64,000 nucleotides of DNA from Oceanobacillus neutriphilus (GCF_014645515.1 NZ_BMLW01000009.1:1-64000), one strand, 5' to 3'; positions 8,854-18,053 are shown, numbered from the stretch's first letter. Made by a program: numbers and translations. Notes: generated by a model from the letters alone, not told the origin.

Positions 8854-9135
8854 ATGAAAAAAAATATTGTTTTCGCGTGTTCAAGTGGAATTGCAACATC
8901 TACGGTAGTAGCAGAAAAAGTAAGAGAGCATTGTGAGCAGCATGGGATTGATATTGATTCCCGGCAAGCTACAGTGGGTGAACTAACAGGATTAGATGAT
9001 TCCGTTGATTTGTTTGTTGTTACTTCAGATGTTGGGGGCGGTTATAAAACACCAGTTGTGAATGCATTGCCCATTCTTACTGGAATCGGAGAACAGGAAG
9101 TATTAGATCATATTGTTTCGCTTTTAAAAGGATGA
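8854..9135 (+). CDS. gatB: PTS galactitol-type EIIB component
   Basis: This 93-residue EIIB subunit carries the phosphorylatable Cys9 in the loop FACSSGIATS, as in GatB. I begin it at the ATG at 8854, spaced correctly from the GGAGG at 8841; the in-frame codon 15 bases earlier overlaps that site. It receives phosphate from EIIA and passes it to the polyol during EIIC transport. The 147-base gap to the EIIC gene contains an unusual stem-loop. Confidence 0.88.
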   Translation: MKKNIVFACSSGIATSTVVAEKVREHCEQHGIDIDSRQATVGELTGLDDSVDLFVVTSDVGGGYKTPVVNALPILTGIGEQEVLDHIVSLLKG

Positions 9136-9153
9136 AGATAAAGGTCAACGCTA

Positions 9154-9207
9154 AAAATCTATGGTTGAAATGAATGTGAAAATAAAGTTTTATCAGTCAT
9201 AGATTTT
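9154..9207 (+). other. Intra-operon stem-loop between EIIB and EIIC genes
   Basis: A perfect 10-base stem (AAAATCTATG at 9154-9163 with CATAGATTTT at 9198-9207) closes a 34-base loop. There is no T tract beyond TTTT, so it could be an RNA stability or processing element or a weak attenuator that sets EIIC expression. Confidence 0.5.
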
Positions 9208-9282
9208 GGTGAACACCTGGAAAACGCAGCAATACTTTATTAATCGATATTTAAACGACATTTTAAAAAGGAGATGAAAATA

Positions 9283-10650
9283 ATGGGACAAACAATCGTA
9301 GATGTTTTTCAATACATTCTCAGCTTCGGACCTGAAGTTATGCTGCCGATTATCATATTCATCATGGCTATTGCCTTTCGGGTCAGCTTCAGTAAAGCAT
9401 TAAAATCTGCTTTAACTATCGGATTTGGATTTGTGGGTATCTTTTTAGTACTGGATTTACTGACAGGAAGTCTTGGCCCCGCAATTGAAGCGATGATCGA
9501 CAATTCAGGAGTAAATCTGCCAGTCATGGATACAGGCTGGCCGCCGCTTGCAGCAATTGCTTTTGCATCACCAATTGCTCCGATTGTCATCATACTGACG
9601 ATCGTTATCAACGTAGCCATGCTGATATTTAAGTGGACAAAAACCGTTGATGTCGATTTGTGGAACTATTGGCATTTTGCATTTGCCGGCTCATTAGTCT
9701 ATATAGCTACAGGAAGTTTAATCGTTGGGCTGATTGGCGCAGCAATTGCTACAATTATAACCTTTAAACTCGCTGACTGGTCTGCTCCATATATTCATAA
9801 AAGAATGGGACTGCCCGGAATTTCTCTGCCGACATTATCAGCAGTTATCTATTTCCCTGTTGGAATTTTAGGAGATAAAATCATTAATTTAATACCTGGT
9901 CTGAACAAATTGAATGCCGATCCGGAATCAATAAAAAAACGTTTTGGTGTATTTGGGGAACCAATGATGATTGGGGTAATTTTAGGTATCATTATTGGAA
10001 TTATTGCCAGATTTGAAATAAGAAATATTATTGAGTTGGGAATCTCTCTGGGGGCAGTTATGTTTATTATGCCACGGATGGTTAAAATTCTTATGGAAGG
10101 GTTAATGCCGTTATCAGATGCTATACGTAATTTCTTACAGAAAAGGTTTCCTGATCGTAAGGATTTGAATATTGGTCTTGATATAGCAGTAATTATTGGT
10201 AACCCTGCAGTTGTATCTACAGCCCTTTTGCTGGTGCCTGTCACGATATTGTTAGCAGTAGTTCTTCCAGGTGTCATTATCATGCCATTAGGAGACTTAC
10301 CATTCATCGTTGTTCCATTAGCAATGGTTCTGGTTGCTACCAACAAAAATATTGTGCGATCAGCGATCATCGGTATACCAATGCTTATCGTCTCTCTCTA
10401 TTTTGCATCAAATTTAGCTCCGCTTGTTACGAATGTAGCAGAAAGTATTCAATATGAATTTCCAGAAGGTGCAACATCTATGATTAACAGCTTTTTAGAT
10501 GGAGGGAACCCGGTTAGATATTGGCTTGTTATGCTGGCACAAGGAAATTGGATTGCAATTGCAGCTATCCCGGTTATCTTAATTGTCGTCTGGTATATTT
10601 ATAAACTTAGCAGAAGAGATTTTGATGAAAACGGTCAGCTGAAAGAATAA
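9283..10650 (+). CDS. gatC: PTS galactitol-type EIIC permease
   Basis: This 455-residue integral membrane permease has about ten to twelve hydrophobic segments. It matches the GatC family in length and in conserved stretches such as TGWPPLAAIAFASP and the GNPAVVST segment. It forms the substrate channel of the PTS and couples import with phosphorylation by EIIB. I choose the ATG at 9283 since the first in-frame ATG at 9274 is only two bases from the AAGGAG site. Polyol-type substrate is inferred from family and neighbours. Confidence 0.88.
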   Translation: MGQTIVDVFQYILSFGPEVMLPIIIFIMAIAFRVSFSKALKSALTIGFGFVGIFLVLDLLTGSLGPAIEAMIDNSGVNLPVMDTGWPPLAAIAFASPIAPIVIILTIVINVAMLIFKWTKTVDVDLWNYWHFAFAGSLVYIATGSLIVGLIGAAIATIITFKLADWSAPYIHKRMGLPGISLPTLSAVIYFPVGILGDKIINLIPGLNKLNADPESIKKRFGVFGEPMMIGVILGIIIGIIARFEIRNIIELGISLGAVMFIMPRMVKILMEGLMPLSDAIRNFLQKRFPDRKDLNIGLDIAVIIGNPAVVSTALLLVPVTILLAVVLPGVIIMPLGDLPFIVVPLAMVLVATNKNIVRSAIIGIPMLIVSLYFASNLAPLVTNVAESIQYEFPEGATSMINSFLDGGNPVRYWLVMLAQGNWIAIAAIPVILIVVWYIYKLSRRDFDENGQLKE

Positions 10651-10699
10651 AAACTTATTATTATCATCAGTATAATCAGGTAAAAAGGAGTGTTATTCA

Positions 10700-11728
10700 T
10701 TGAAAGCGTCTGTTTTTTATGGGAAAAATGATATTCGTTTTGAAGAAGTAGAACAACCGGATATACGTGATAAAGAAATATTAATTCAGATGAAGGCATG
10801 TGGTCTTTGCGGAACAGATATTCATAAAGTAACGGAAGAATTAGTTCCTTCAGGTTCTGTACTAGGCCATGAATATGCTGGAGAAATCGTTGCGGTTGGA
10901 AAAGAAGTTTCTGATTTCAGCCTGGGAGATAGAGTTACAGGTGGAATTCATGTCCCATGTTTCACATGTGAGCAATGTTCAAGAGGTCATTATACCTTAT
11001 GTCCGGAATTCAAAAAGACGAATATTCATCCGGGAGGATTTGCAGAGTATATAAAACTCCCGGAAGAACATGTGAAGCATTTACTTTATAAGATTCCGGA
11101 TGGAATGAGCTATTCCGAAGCTTCTCTCGCAGAGCCGGTTGCCTGCTGTATCCATGGACAGAAGGCGGTCCATATTCATGCTGGAGATAGAGTGCTTGTG
11201 ATGGGAGCAGGACCGATTGGTTTGATTCACTCCCAGCTTCTAAAAAACAAATTAGTGAAAGAAGTTGTCATAACGGATGTGTCTGATCATCGCTTGAATA
11301 ATGCGCATGAGTTCGGTGCTGATTTAACCATTAATACAGGAAAAACCGATTTGGAAACATATTTACAAGAACAGAAACATCCGGGATTTGATGTGGTTAT
11401 TATTGCAGCGGGTGTATCTGCGTTACTTCCTCAAGCGATGAATGTATTAAAAAGAGGAGGAACCGTGGTCTGCTTTTCCCCCTTTACAATCAAGCCGGTA
11501 GTAGAGATTGATGCAAGTATGTTTTTCCATGATGAGAAATCTATCGTTGGAACATATAGTGTCTCTCCATATGAATTTGAAGAAGCTATTTTGGCCATTC
11601 AAAAGGGAGTGATTAATACGGAAGCATTAATCACACATGAAATGCCATTATCTGATTTAGGTAGAGCAATTGAATTAACACAGAATAAAACAGAAAATGT
11701 CTTAAAAATTGTTTTAAAGAATGAATAG
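10700..11728 (+). CDS. Zinc-dependent medium-chain alcohol/polyol dehydrogenase
   Basis: This 342-residue MDR-family dehydrogenase has the catalytic zinc site in ACGLCGTDIH and GHEYAG. Structural zinc cysteines lie in the CFTCEQCSRGHYTLC segment. The Rossmann NAD(P) motif is VLVMGAGPIGL near residue 168. It would oxidise a polyol or polyol phosphate to a ketose. It starts at TTG after AAGGAG. A second MDR enzyme (14080) lies in the same operon, only distantly similar, so the two may act on different intermediates or on opposite epimers. Confidence 0.82.
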   Translation: MKASVFYGKNDIRFEEVEQPDIRDKEILIQMKACGLCGTDIHKVTEELVPSGSVLGHEYAGEIVAVGKEVSDFSLGDRVTGGIHVPCFTCEQCSRGHYTLCPEFKKTNIHPGGFAEYIKLPEEHVKHLLYKIPDGMSYSEASLAEPVACCIHGQKAVHIHAGDRVLVMGAGPIGLIHSQLLKNKLVKEVVITDVSDHRLNNAHEFGADLTINTGKTDLETYLQEQKHPGFDVVIIAAGVSALLPQAMNVLKRGGTVVCFSPFTIKPVVEIDASMFFHDEKSIVGTYSVSPYEFEEAILAIQKGVINTEALITHEMPLSDLGRAIELTQNKTENVLKIVLKNE

Positions 11729-11742
11729 AGAGGGGAATTTAT

Positions 11743-12576
11743 ATGACGTATAAAGCGATGGATGCTTTTTTAGAAGCGTTAGAGGAAGGAAATTATGTTG
11801 CGCCTGCAATGAACACAACCAATTTAGAGATGACAATTGCAATTGTAGAAGCAGCGAAAGAAACAGGTTATCCGGTAATGGTTCAAATTGCTCCAACGAA
11901 TGTAAAACTATCAGGTTATGACTATATTGCAGAAATTGTCAAAAAAGCTGCAGAGAATGTATCGGTTCCAGTTACTTTACATCTGGATCATGGTATGAGC
12001 TTTGAGGATGTTAAGAAAGCAGTGGACGCCGGATTTGCTTCTGTCATGATTGATGCTTCTACCTTAGACTATGAGGAAAATATTAAACTGACAAAAGAAG
12101 TTGTGGAATATTGTCATCAGCGGGGTGTTTTGGTAGAAGCAGAATTAGGAGAGCTGAGCGGGAAAGAAGACGACATTGTGGCAGAAGATGCAGCACAAAC
12201 AGATGCTTCCTTATGTAAAGACTTTGTCGATCGAACCGGTATAGATTTATTGGCAGTTTCCATTGGAAATATTCATGGGATTGATCAAGCTCCAGACCTG
12301 AATTTTAATCTGCTTCAAGAAATCAATGAAAAAGTAGATGTTCCATTGGTAATCCATGGTGGATCTGGGATACCAGATGAGGCTTTGGCAAAGCTGAGGG
12401 ATTATGGGGTAAGAAAAGTCAATTTAGCAAGTGATTTAAGAAAAGCGTTTATTACTGCTGTCGGGAAGCGTTATGAAAAAAATCCGAACGAATATAATTT
12501 GATTTCTGTATTATTAGAGGCGCAAACAGCGGTAAAGGAAACGGCTATAACTAAATTTGAGGCATTGAACCGTTAA
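11743..12576 (+). CDS. Class II ketose-bisphosphate aldolase (GatY/KbaY/FbaA family)
   Basis: This 277-residue zinc aldolase carries the family motifs: HLDHG with metal and catalytic residues (near residue 80), VEAELGELSG, LAVSIGNIHG and VIHGGSGIPDE. It should cleave a ketose 1,6-bisphosphate such as tagatose-1,6-bisphosphate to DHAP and an aldehyde. The SIGNIHG segment differs from the more usual GTxHG of fructose-bisphosphate aldolases, so the substrate may not be the standard one. No GatZ-type partner is present. It follows the first dehydrogenase after a GAGGGGAA site. Confidence 0.85.
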   Translation: MTYKAMDAFLEALEEGNYVAPAMNTTNLEMTIAIVEAAKETGYPVMVQIAPTNVKLSGYDYIAEIVKKAAENVSVPVTLHLDHGMSFEDVKKAVDAGFASVMIDASTLDYEENIKLTKEVVEYCHQRGVLVEAELGELSGKEDDIVAEDAAQTDASLCKDFVDRTGIDLLAVSIGNIHGIDQAPDLNFNLLQEINEKVDVPLVIHGGSGIPDEALAKLRDYGVRKVNLASDLRKAFITAVGKRYEKNPNEYNLISVLLEAQTAVKETAITKFEALNR

Positions 12577-12578
12577 AC

Positions 12579-14075
12579 ATGTATATCATCAGCATCGATG
12601 TTGGTACTACAAATACAAAGGTATGCTTATATCAGCTGCCAGATTTTCAATTAGCAGAAGTAGTCAAGTTTGCGACACCTCAATTAGTGAAGGGTACAGA
12701 AACAGATTTAGATGCGGAACAGCTTTGGGGAAATATTCTCAAAGCATTACAGAAATTAAGTGATGCTGTTAAAGACGCACAGCAAATTAAGCAGATCACT
12801 GTTTCAAGCTTTGGACAGGCGATTGTACTCCAGGACAGGCAGGAGAAAGTTATTCCTCCGACTATTGCCTGGTTTGATCCAAGAACGAAAGCAGAAGCTC
12901 AGGAAGCAAAAGAGATTTTAGGAGAAGAAAGAATATACGAAGTGACTGGAATCAACTCTCACTCAAATCATAGTTTAACAAAGCTGTTATGGCTGAAGCG
13001 GCATGAAAATACGGCATTTAAAAGAATGCATGCATGGACATGTATGTCAGGCTTTATTGCTTCCCGCTTAACAGGTGTTTTTGCTACGGATTGGAGCTTA
13101 GCATCCCGGACGATGTTATTTGATATAACAAAGAAAACATGGGATAACAAATTCATCGAGATGTTTGAACTAGATGTGGAAACATTCCCTCATGTTGTGG
13201 AATCAGGTGCGAGGGTTGCTAATATCAAAGAATCTATTTCTGAGAAGACAGGGCTGCCCAAGCATGTCACCGTTTCTATAGCAGGACACGATCACATGGC
13301 TGGTTCCATCAGTACAGGATTACAAAAGCAGACAGAGATATTAAACTCAACGGGAACAACAGAAGGGCTATTATTATTAGCAGATAAGCCTAATCTATCA
13401 AATGAGTTCAGAAAATTCTTAATATCTAACGGCTGTTATGTGCTGGAATCGACATATAGCATTTATGGGTCTATGCCGACAGCGGGACAAAGCTTTAGCT
13501 GGATATCCAAAATATTTAATAAGGAAATCACAGATACTGGCAGACTATGCGATGAAATTTATCAGGAATATGCATTTTCCTTTGGTTCCATGGTGGAGAG
13601 AATGCAGGTGTTTATTCCACATCTAAGAGGGAGCGGACCTCCAATTCGCAGTACTTCTTCAAAGGTAATGATTTATGGACTGACGGATCAATCAACAGAT
13701 GATGATATTCTTTTCTCAATGATTGCAGGACTTTGTTTTGAATTAAAGCAGTTAAAAGGTGTATATGAGCAGTATCTGAATTCTAAAATCAATAGAATAA
13801 AAGTGATTGGGCCGGCAGTAAAAAATCCACTTTGGCTGCAGCTGAAGGCAGATATTCTTCAAGCGGAAATCATAGCTTACGAGGAAGAAGAAGCGGTTGC
13901 TAAAGGAGCGGCAATATTAAGTAGCCGGAAACAAGGCTTGATGGAAACACTGCCGGAAGCAAAGATAAAAACATACACGCCTAAAGAGGAAAGGGTACAG
14001 ATACTTCAGGATTTTTATCAAAATGTTTATGTGCCAGTCTACAACTTAAAAAATCATTTAGAAGGTAAAGGATGA
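12579..14075 (+). CDS. FGGY-family carbohydrate kinase
   Basis: This 498-residue sugar kinase has the N-terminal phosphate-binding loop IDVGTTNTKV, a family-typical AWFDPRT segment, the central AGHDHMAGS motif (a catalytic Asp is expected in this loop) and the C-terminal ATP-binding region around IGPAVKNPLW and AVAKGAA. It probably phosphorylates a ketose or polyol, supplying the aldolase substrate. Classic galactitol operons use a PfkB-type tagatose-6-phosphate kinase instead, so an FGGY enzyme here is atypical. The start is three bases after the aldolase stop with little ribosome site, so coupled translation is likely. Confidence 0.85.
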   Translation: MYIISIDVGTTNTKVCLYQLPDFQLAEVVKFATPQLVKGTETDLDAEQLWGNILKALQKLSDAVKDAQQIKQITVSSFGQAIVLQDRQEKVIPPTIAWFDPRTKAEAQEAKEILGEERIYEVTGINSHSNHSLTKLLWLKRHENTAFKRMHAWTCMSGFIASRLTGVFATDWSLASRTMLFDITKKTWDNKFIEMFELDVETFPHVVESGARVANIKESISEKTGLPKHVTVSIAGHDHMAGSISTGLQKQTEILNSTGTTEGLLLLADKPNLSNEFRKFLISNGCYVLESTYSIYGSMPTAGQSFSWISKIFNKEITDTGRLCDEIYQEYAFSFGSMVERMQVFIPHLRGSGPPIRSTSSKVMIYGLTDQSTDDDILFSMIAGLCFELKQLKGVYEQYLNSKINRIKVIGPAVKNPLWLQLKADILQAEIIAYEEEEAVAKGAAILSSRKQGLMETLPEAKIKTYTPKEERVQILQDFYQNVYVPVYNLKNHLEGKG

Positions 14076-14079
14076 TTAA

Positions 14080-15132
14080 ATGGAAGCTTTAGCTTTTTAT
14101 GGAATTGGCGATATCCGTTATGAGCAGAAGGATAAACCAAGATTGAAAAAAGAAGATGAAGTGATTATCAAGGTGAAGTATGCAGGAATTTGCGGCTCAG
14201 ATCTATCCAGATATAAAAAGCTGGGACCGCTTACTCCTGGAAATATTTTTGGACATGAGTGCTCAGGGATAGTTGAAGAAGTGGGGAATAAGGTAACGAA
14301 TGTGAATGTTGGCGACCGTGTGGCCGTTTGTCCCCAATTAAAATGCGGAGAGTGTGAAGCCTGCAAATCAGGATATTTTGCAGCATGTCCGAATTTATTA
14401 GTAATAGGTGCAAAGGAGCCAGGGGGGTTCGCTTCCTATACAAAGGTTCCAGCAGAAAACGTATTGAAATTATCTGGCAATGTCAGTTTTCAGGAAGCGG
14501 CGTTAATAGAGCCGTCCTCTGTTGTTCTGCATGGACTTTTTCAGACAAAGCTTCAGCCTGGAAAAACAGTAGCTGTATATGGCTGTGGAACAATTGGTTT
14601 ACTTGCTTGTCAGTGGGCTAAATTATTTGGAGCAGAAAAAGTTGTAGTAATTGATATTGATTCAGAGAAGCTCCAATTAGCCAAAGAGTTAGGGGCGGAT
14701 GAAATAATAAAACCAGAAAAAAGTGTGTCCACTTATTCGAAATTAATGGAAGTGACAGAGAATAGTGGTGTGGACTTAGCTATTGAAGCAGCTGGTTCCG
14801 TTCAGACATCAGAAGAGGTATTTGCAGCTCCCAAAAAAGGTGGAGAGGTTTTATTTCTTGGGATTCCATATAGTGATATTACTTTAAAAAGATTTTATTT
14901 TGAGAGAATCGTCAGACAAGAATTAACGGTACGAGGATCATGGAATGCGGTATCTGCTCCATTTCCAGGAAGAGAGTTTACGACAACATTGCAATTTCTT
15001 AAAGAAGGAAAGTTAAAAACGAAACCAATGATATCTCATTATTTACCTTTAAAAGAAGGACCAAATATCTTTCAAAAAATAACTAGTGGTAAAGAGAAAG
15101 CAATGAAGGTTTTGTTTGAAGTAGGGAAGTAA
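14080..15132 (+). CDS. gatD: Galactitol-1-phosphate 5-dehydrogenase-like zinc enzyme
   Basis: This 350-residue MDR dehydrogenase resembles GatD: zinc site in GICGSDLSR and GHECSG, structural cysteines in CGECEACKSGYFAAC, a GGFASYTKV stretch and the NAD-binding loop VYGCGTIGLLA near residue 163. It would oxidise the phosphorylated polyol delivered by the PTS at C5. It begins four bases after the kinase stop and is the last gene of the operon, followed by a terminator. The name rests on similarity of motifs to E. coli GatD and on linkage to GatABC-type genes. Confidence 0.8.
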   Translation: MEALAFYGIGDIRYEQKDKPRLKKEDEVIIKVKYAGICGSDLSRYKKLGPLTPGNIFGHECSGIVEEVGNKVTNVNVGDRVAVCPQLKCGECEACKSGYFAACPNLLVIGAKEPGGFASYTKVPAENVLKLSGNVSFQEAALIEPSSVVLHGLFQTKLQPGKTVAVYGCGTIGLLACQWAKLFGAEKVVVIDIDSEKLQLAKELGADEIIKPEKSVSTYSKLMEVTENSGVDLAIEAAGSVQTSEEVFAAPKKGGEVLFLGIPYSDITLKRFYFERIVRQELTVRGSWNAVSAPFPGREFTTTLQFLKEGKLKTKPMISHYLPLKEGPNIFQKITSGKEKAMKVLFEVGK

Positions 15133-15147
15133 GTGGATAAGTATTAT

Positions 15148-15196
15148 AAAAAAGTAGTGGGGCAGAAAAATTAATTTCCAATTCACTACTTTTTTA
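15148..15196 (+). terminator. Rho-independent terminator of the PTS operon
   Basis: AAAAAAGTAGTG pairs with CACTACTTTTTT over a 24-base loop, followed by more T residues, 15 bases after the gatD-like stop codon. Confidence 0.8.
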
Positions 15197-15220
15197 TTTG
15201 GAGTGAGCAAATCCATTTTA

Positions 15221-15258
15221 CGAAAGAAGAATCTGTGTTGAAGCAGATTCTTCTTTCG
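15221..15258. terminator. Perfect 15-bp stem-loop upstream of the HAD gene 3' end
   Basis: CGAAAGAAGAATCTG (15221-15235) pairs perfectly with CAGATTCTTCTTTCG (15244-15258) around an 8-base loop. It probably terminates the convergent minus-strand HAD gene, though a long T tract is lacking in both directions. Confidence 0.6.
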
Positions 15259-15294
15259 CTTAAAACAGATTAGGAATGAGTAATCTAGCCGTAT

Positions 15295-16119
15295 TCAAGA
15301 TTTTTCTACAGACAAGTCGTACTGATGATTTTCAAATGATGGCTCAATAAGTTCTAAGTGTTGTAAACCATATAAAATTCCATCTTGGTCACAATCTGTT
15401 GTGATATAAGAAGCTACGTCTTTTAATTCACTGACTGCATTTCCCATAGCAACTCCGTTCTTCACCAGTGACAGCATCTCTATATCATTTTTGCCGTCTC
15501 CAAAAGCATAAACATGATCAAGATCTATACCTGCATGCTCAATAAATTTTTGAATACCTAAAGCTTTTGAAGAGCCTGAAGGCAGCACATCTGCTCCAAA
15601 GTCTCCCCAGCGAACAAACGTATAATCTGTGTATTTTTCTTTATAGATAACTTCCTCTTGCTCTGTACAGAATAAATTCAACTGATTTACTGTATGCTCC
15701 CTGTAATAATTTGGGTCAACTGCAGGATAGTCTAATTTTAAATGCAAAAAATTATCTTTTACCAGTGGGTGATCAGCATGCGTAATCATAAAATCTTTTT
15801 GGTTTCCAAAACCAATTGCATGATTATGCTGATTAGCATAGGCGGTAATATCATCTACAAATTCGGAATCCAATGTTTCCGAATGAACCTCGAAACCGTC
15901 ACATACCACCAGCTGTCCATTGAATGCTACATAAGAGGAAATATTTAATTCTTTTTGGATATGATGAAACATGCTGGGGCCTCTTCCGGTAGCTATCACG
16001 GTATAATGTCCTTTCTCCTGCAAATATTGTATGGCCATTTTTGTGCTTTCCGGTATAATCTTATCTTCTGTCACTAATGTCCCGTCAATATCAAAAAATA
16101 TGATTTTTTTATTGTTCAT
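15295..16119 (-). CDS. Cof-type HAD-IIB sugar-phosphate phosphatase
   Basis: This 274-residue cytoplasmic HAD hydrolase has motif I FFDIDGTLV (nucleophile Asp9 or so), motif II VIATGRG, a Lys in SSKALGIQKF and motif IV FGDGKNDIEML. The C2B cap lies between motifs II and III. Such enzymes dephosphorylate sugar phosphates, FMN or pyridoxal phosphate; substrate cannot be assigned. A strong AAAAGGAGCG site precedes the ATG. It is monocistronic and lies convergent to the PTS operon. Confidence 0.88.
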   Translation of the reverse strand: MNNKKIIFFDIDGTLVTEDKIIPESTKMAIQYLQEKGHYTVIATGRGPSMFHHIQKELNISSYVAFNGQLVVCDGFEVHSETLDSEFVDDITAYANQHNHAIGFGNQKDFMITHADHPLVKDNFLHLKLDYPAVDPNYYREHTVNQLNLFCTEQEEVIYKEKYTDYTFVRWGDFGADVLPSGSSKALGIQKFIEHAGIDLDHVYAFGDGKNDIEMLSLVKNGVAMGNAVSELKDVASYITTDCDQDGILYGLQHLELIEPSFENHQYDLSVEKS

Positions 16120-16284
16120 TTTTTAATCGCTCCTTTTAACGTAAATCATAATGTATGAAATGCATTTCATGTCAACAATTGAATTTTATGATAAGGAAGA
16201 GGGTAAAACTTAATCTGGGAAGGATATCATCATTTAACCGCATATAATATGGTTTATCGTAGTGTAGTTGGCTGGGGCTGGGAC

Positions 16285-16330
16285 TGGGACTGCGCTTACT
16301 CGTCCCAACGAAGAGCTTTTTTAGACGCTT
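16285..16330 (+). repeat. GC-richer hairpin, possible dispersed repeat element
   Basis: In an otherwise AT-rich gap, short GGGACT-like repeats lead into TGGGAC (16285-16290) pairing with GTCCCA (16302-16307), then a T-run after GAAGAGC. The composition is unlike its surroundings, and I recall similar short hairpins scattered between genes in related genomes. A dispersed element or orphan terminator is possible. Confidence 0.35.
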
Positions 16331-16360
16331 ACTTCAAGAAATAGAGGAAATATATCATTA

Positions 16361-16402
16361 AAAAAACCGGCTGTTTCTATTTGTAGAAACAGCCGGTTTT
16401 TT
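16361..16402. terminator. Strong bidirectional terminator
   Basis: AAAAAACCGGCTGTTTCTA pairs perfectly with TAGAAACAGCCGGTTTTTT around a TTTG loop. It ends the minus-strand phosphonate-transporter/5'-nucleotidase transcript. Confidence 0.92.
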
Positions 16403-16418
16403 CAATACAACAAAAATC

Positions 16419-18011
16419 TTACATCAATACCTTCCAATTTTGATTGGTTGTCGGAACAAACTCCTCTGTGTTTTCCAATTCCTCAATCAGCATTTCAGTT
16501 ACACCAAACGGAAATTCCTTGATAATTTTATCCTCGCCAAACATATCATAGCCGCCTGTACCACTTGCCCGATAGCTGCTCGTTGCTACGCGGTATTTTT
16601 TATTTGGAGCCAGTGCTTCTCCGTTAAATGTAAGAGAAGTAATCCGTTCCCCTTTTGGTTTACGCAGATTAACAGTATACTGAATTCCTTCCCACATATC
16701 ATAGTTATAGCTGAGTAAGCGCGGATATTTCCAGGACTCGCTTACCGCAGGGCGGCCATCTGCATCTAATGTTAAAAAGGATGCGCTGAACTCCAGCGAG
16801 GCTTGAATTTCTTCTCCGGTTGCCTCCATCACGACTAATGTATTGGCAAATGGATAGAATGCGTGTATATCTCTTCTGGTAAGCGTATTGCCGAATGTCA
16901 TACCCTGAGTGAGGAAAAAGGCTGTGGATGCCATTTCTGCTCCAGTGATTTTCAAAAAGGTTTTATTTACCCATTCAATCATAGGATGTTCTTTGGTCCA
17001 TACGTCCTCAAGCGGGTCTTCAATTTGCATCGTAGACGGATCAGATACAGTTGTTAATGTTTCATCAAGCCAATCGTCTACTTCATTTTCGATCTCTTTA
17101 ATATCTGATAAAATCTTTTCATCTGCTTTGGCATCTTTTACTGGAATAAGCGATGTTTCCCGGTCTGCTAACGTATAAGGGTCTTCTTTCTGTTTCTTTT
17201 CAAAGTCCAGATCGATGCGGCCGACGAATTCTCCCTTTGTTCCTGACTGGATAACCGCTGTGCCAGATTCTGTAACAGCGTGATAAACCAGATGCTGGTG
17301 GCCGGTAATTAATACATCCAGCTCAGGCAGGCTTGCCAGCAGATCATTTCCTTGATTTTCCCCATTTTTGGCAGCAAGATACTGTCCAGTTACAGGATCT
17401 GATTCAAAACCGCCGTGATAGGCAATAACGACAGCATCTACCTGCTTCTCATCTTTTAAGTGGCTTATCCAAGTTTTTGCAGTTTCCACCGGGTCCAGGA
17501 AATCGAAACGGTCAATATGGCGGTCCGGTTCCCAAACAGGAATATTTTTTGTTGTTAATCCAAGGATACCAACAGTCAGGCCATCGAAATTTTTTATCAT
17601 ATATGGTGTACCAAAATAAGGCTCAGTTGTTCCTTTTTTAACAATATTAGCGGACAACCAAGGGAAATTCGAATCGTTCACGGCTTTTTCCAGCTTCTCC
17701 CGGCCATAATTAAATTCATGATTACCAATAACAGCTGCATCATATTGAATAGTATTACAAGCAGAAATTACCGGATGAATTTGGCTGCTGTCTTCTTTTT
17801 CTGCAAGCATGTAATGCGAAAGCGGTGTGCCTTGAAGCATATCTCCATTCTCAATAACAATCACGTTTTCTTCTTCTTGTCTTACTGTATTTATGACAGA
17901 AGAAACTTTAGCATATCCCTTGCCATCATAGCTTTTGTCCTGGCTGTTGTATGGTGAAATTTTGCCGTGGACATCACTTGTAAATAAAATAACGATTTTT
18001 TTCTTTTCCAA
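16419..18011 (-). CDS. Bifunctional metallophosphatase/5'-nucleotidase (UshA/YunD-like)
   Basis: This is a 530-residue two-domain enzyme. The N-terminal metallophosphatase domain has TSDVHGKI, IENGDMLQGTPL, VIGNHEFNYG and a TGHQHLVYH motif, giving the dimetal ligands. The C-terminal 5'-nucleotidase domain carries the substrate-binding Phe motifs and ends with TSSYRASGTGGYDMF. It should release phosphate from nucleotides or cyclic nucleotides. There is no signal peptide, so unlike E. coli UshA it is predicted to be cytoplasmic. I start it at a TTG 11 bases after AAAGGAG; the ATG at 18032 lies before that site. Linkage to the phosphonate-type importer suggests a phosphate-scavenging operon. Confidence 0.87.
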   Translation of the reverse strand: MEKKKIVILFTSDVHGKISPYNSQDKSYDGKGYAKVSSVINTVRQEEENVIVIENGDMLQGTPLSHYMLAEKEDSSQIHPVISACNTIQYDAAVIGNHEFNYGREKLEKAVNDSNFPWLSANIVKKGTTEPYFGTPYMIKNFDGLTVGILGLTTKNIPVWEPDRHIDRFDFLDPVETAKTWISHLKDEKQVDAVVIAYHGGFESDPVTGQYLAAKNGENQGNDLLASLPELDVLITGHQHLVYHAVTESGTAVIQSGTKGEFVGRIDLDFEKKQKEDPYTLADRETSLIPVKDAKADEKILSDIKEIENEVDDWLDETLTTVSDPSTMQIEDPLEDVWTKEHPMIEWVNKTFLKITGAEMASTAFFLTQGMTFGNTLTRRDIHAFYPFANTLVVMEATGEEIQASLEFSASFLTLDADGRPAVSESWKYPRLLSYNYDMWEGIQYTVNLRKPKGERITSLTFNGEALAPNKKYRVATSSYRASGTGGYDMFGEDKIIKEFPFGVTEMLIEELENTEEFVPTTNQNWKVLM

Positions 18012-18053
18012 AAATATGCACGCTCCTTTCATTCGCGAATGGGACTTATAAGA

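Noticed and set aside
9849-10370. Open frame of 173 codons antisense to the EIIC gene
   Set aside because: Composition is that of an antisense shadow (rich in Ile, Thr, Pro), with no start signal.
18011-18032. ATG at 18032 as the start of the 5'-nucleotidase
   Set aside because: The AAAGGAG ribosome site lies inside that extension, so the downstream TTG at 18011 is more likely.
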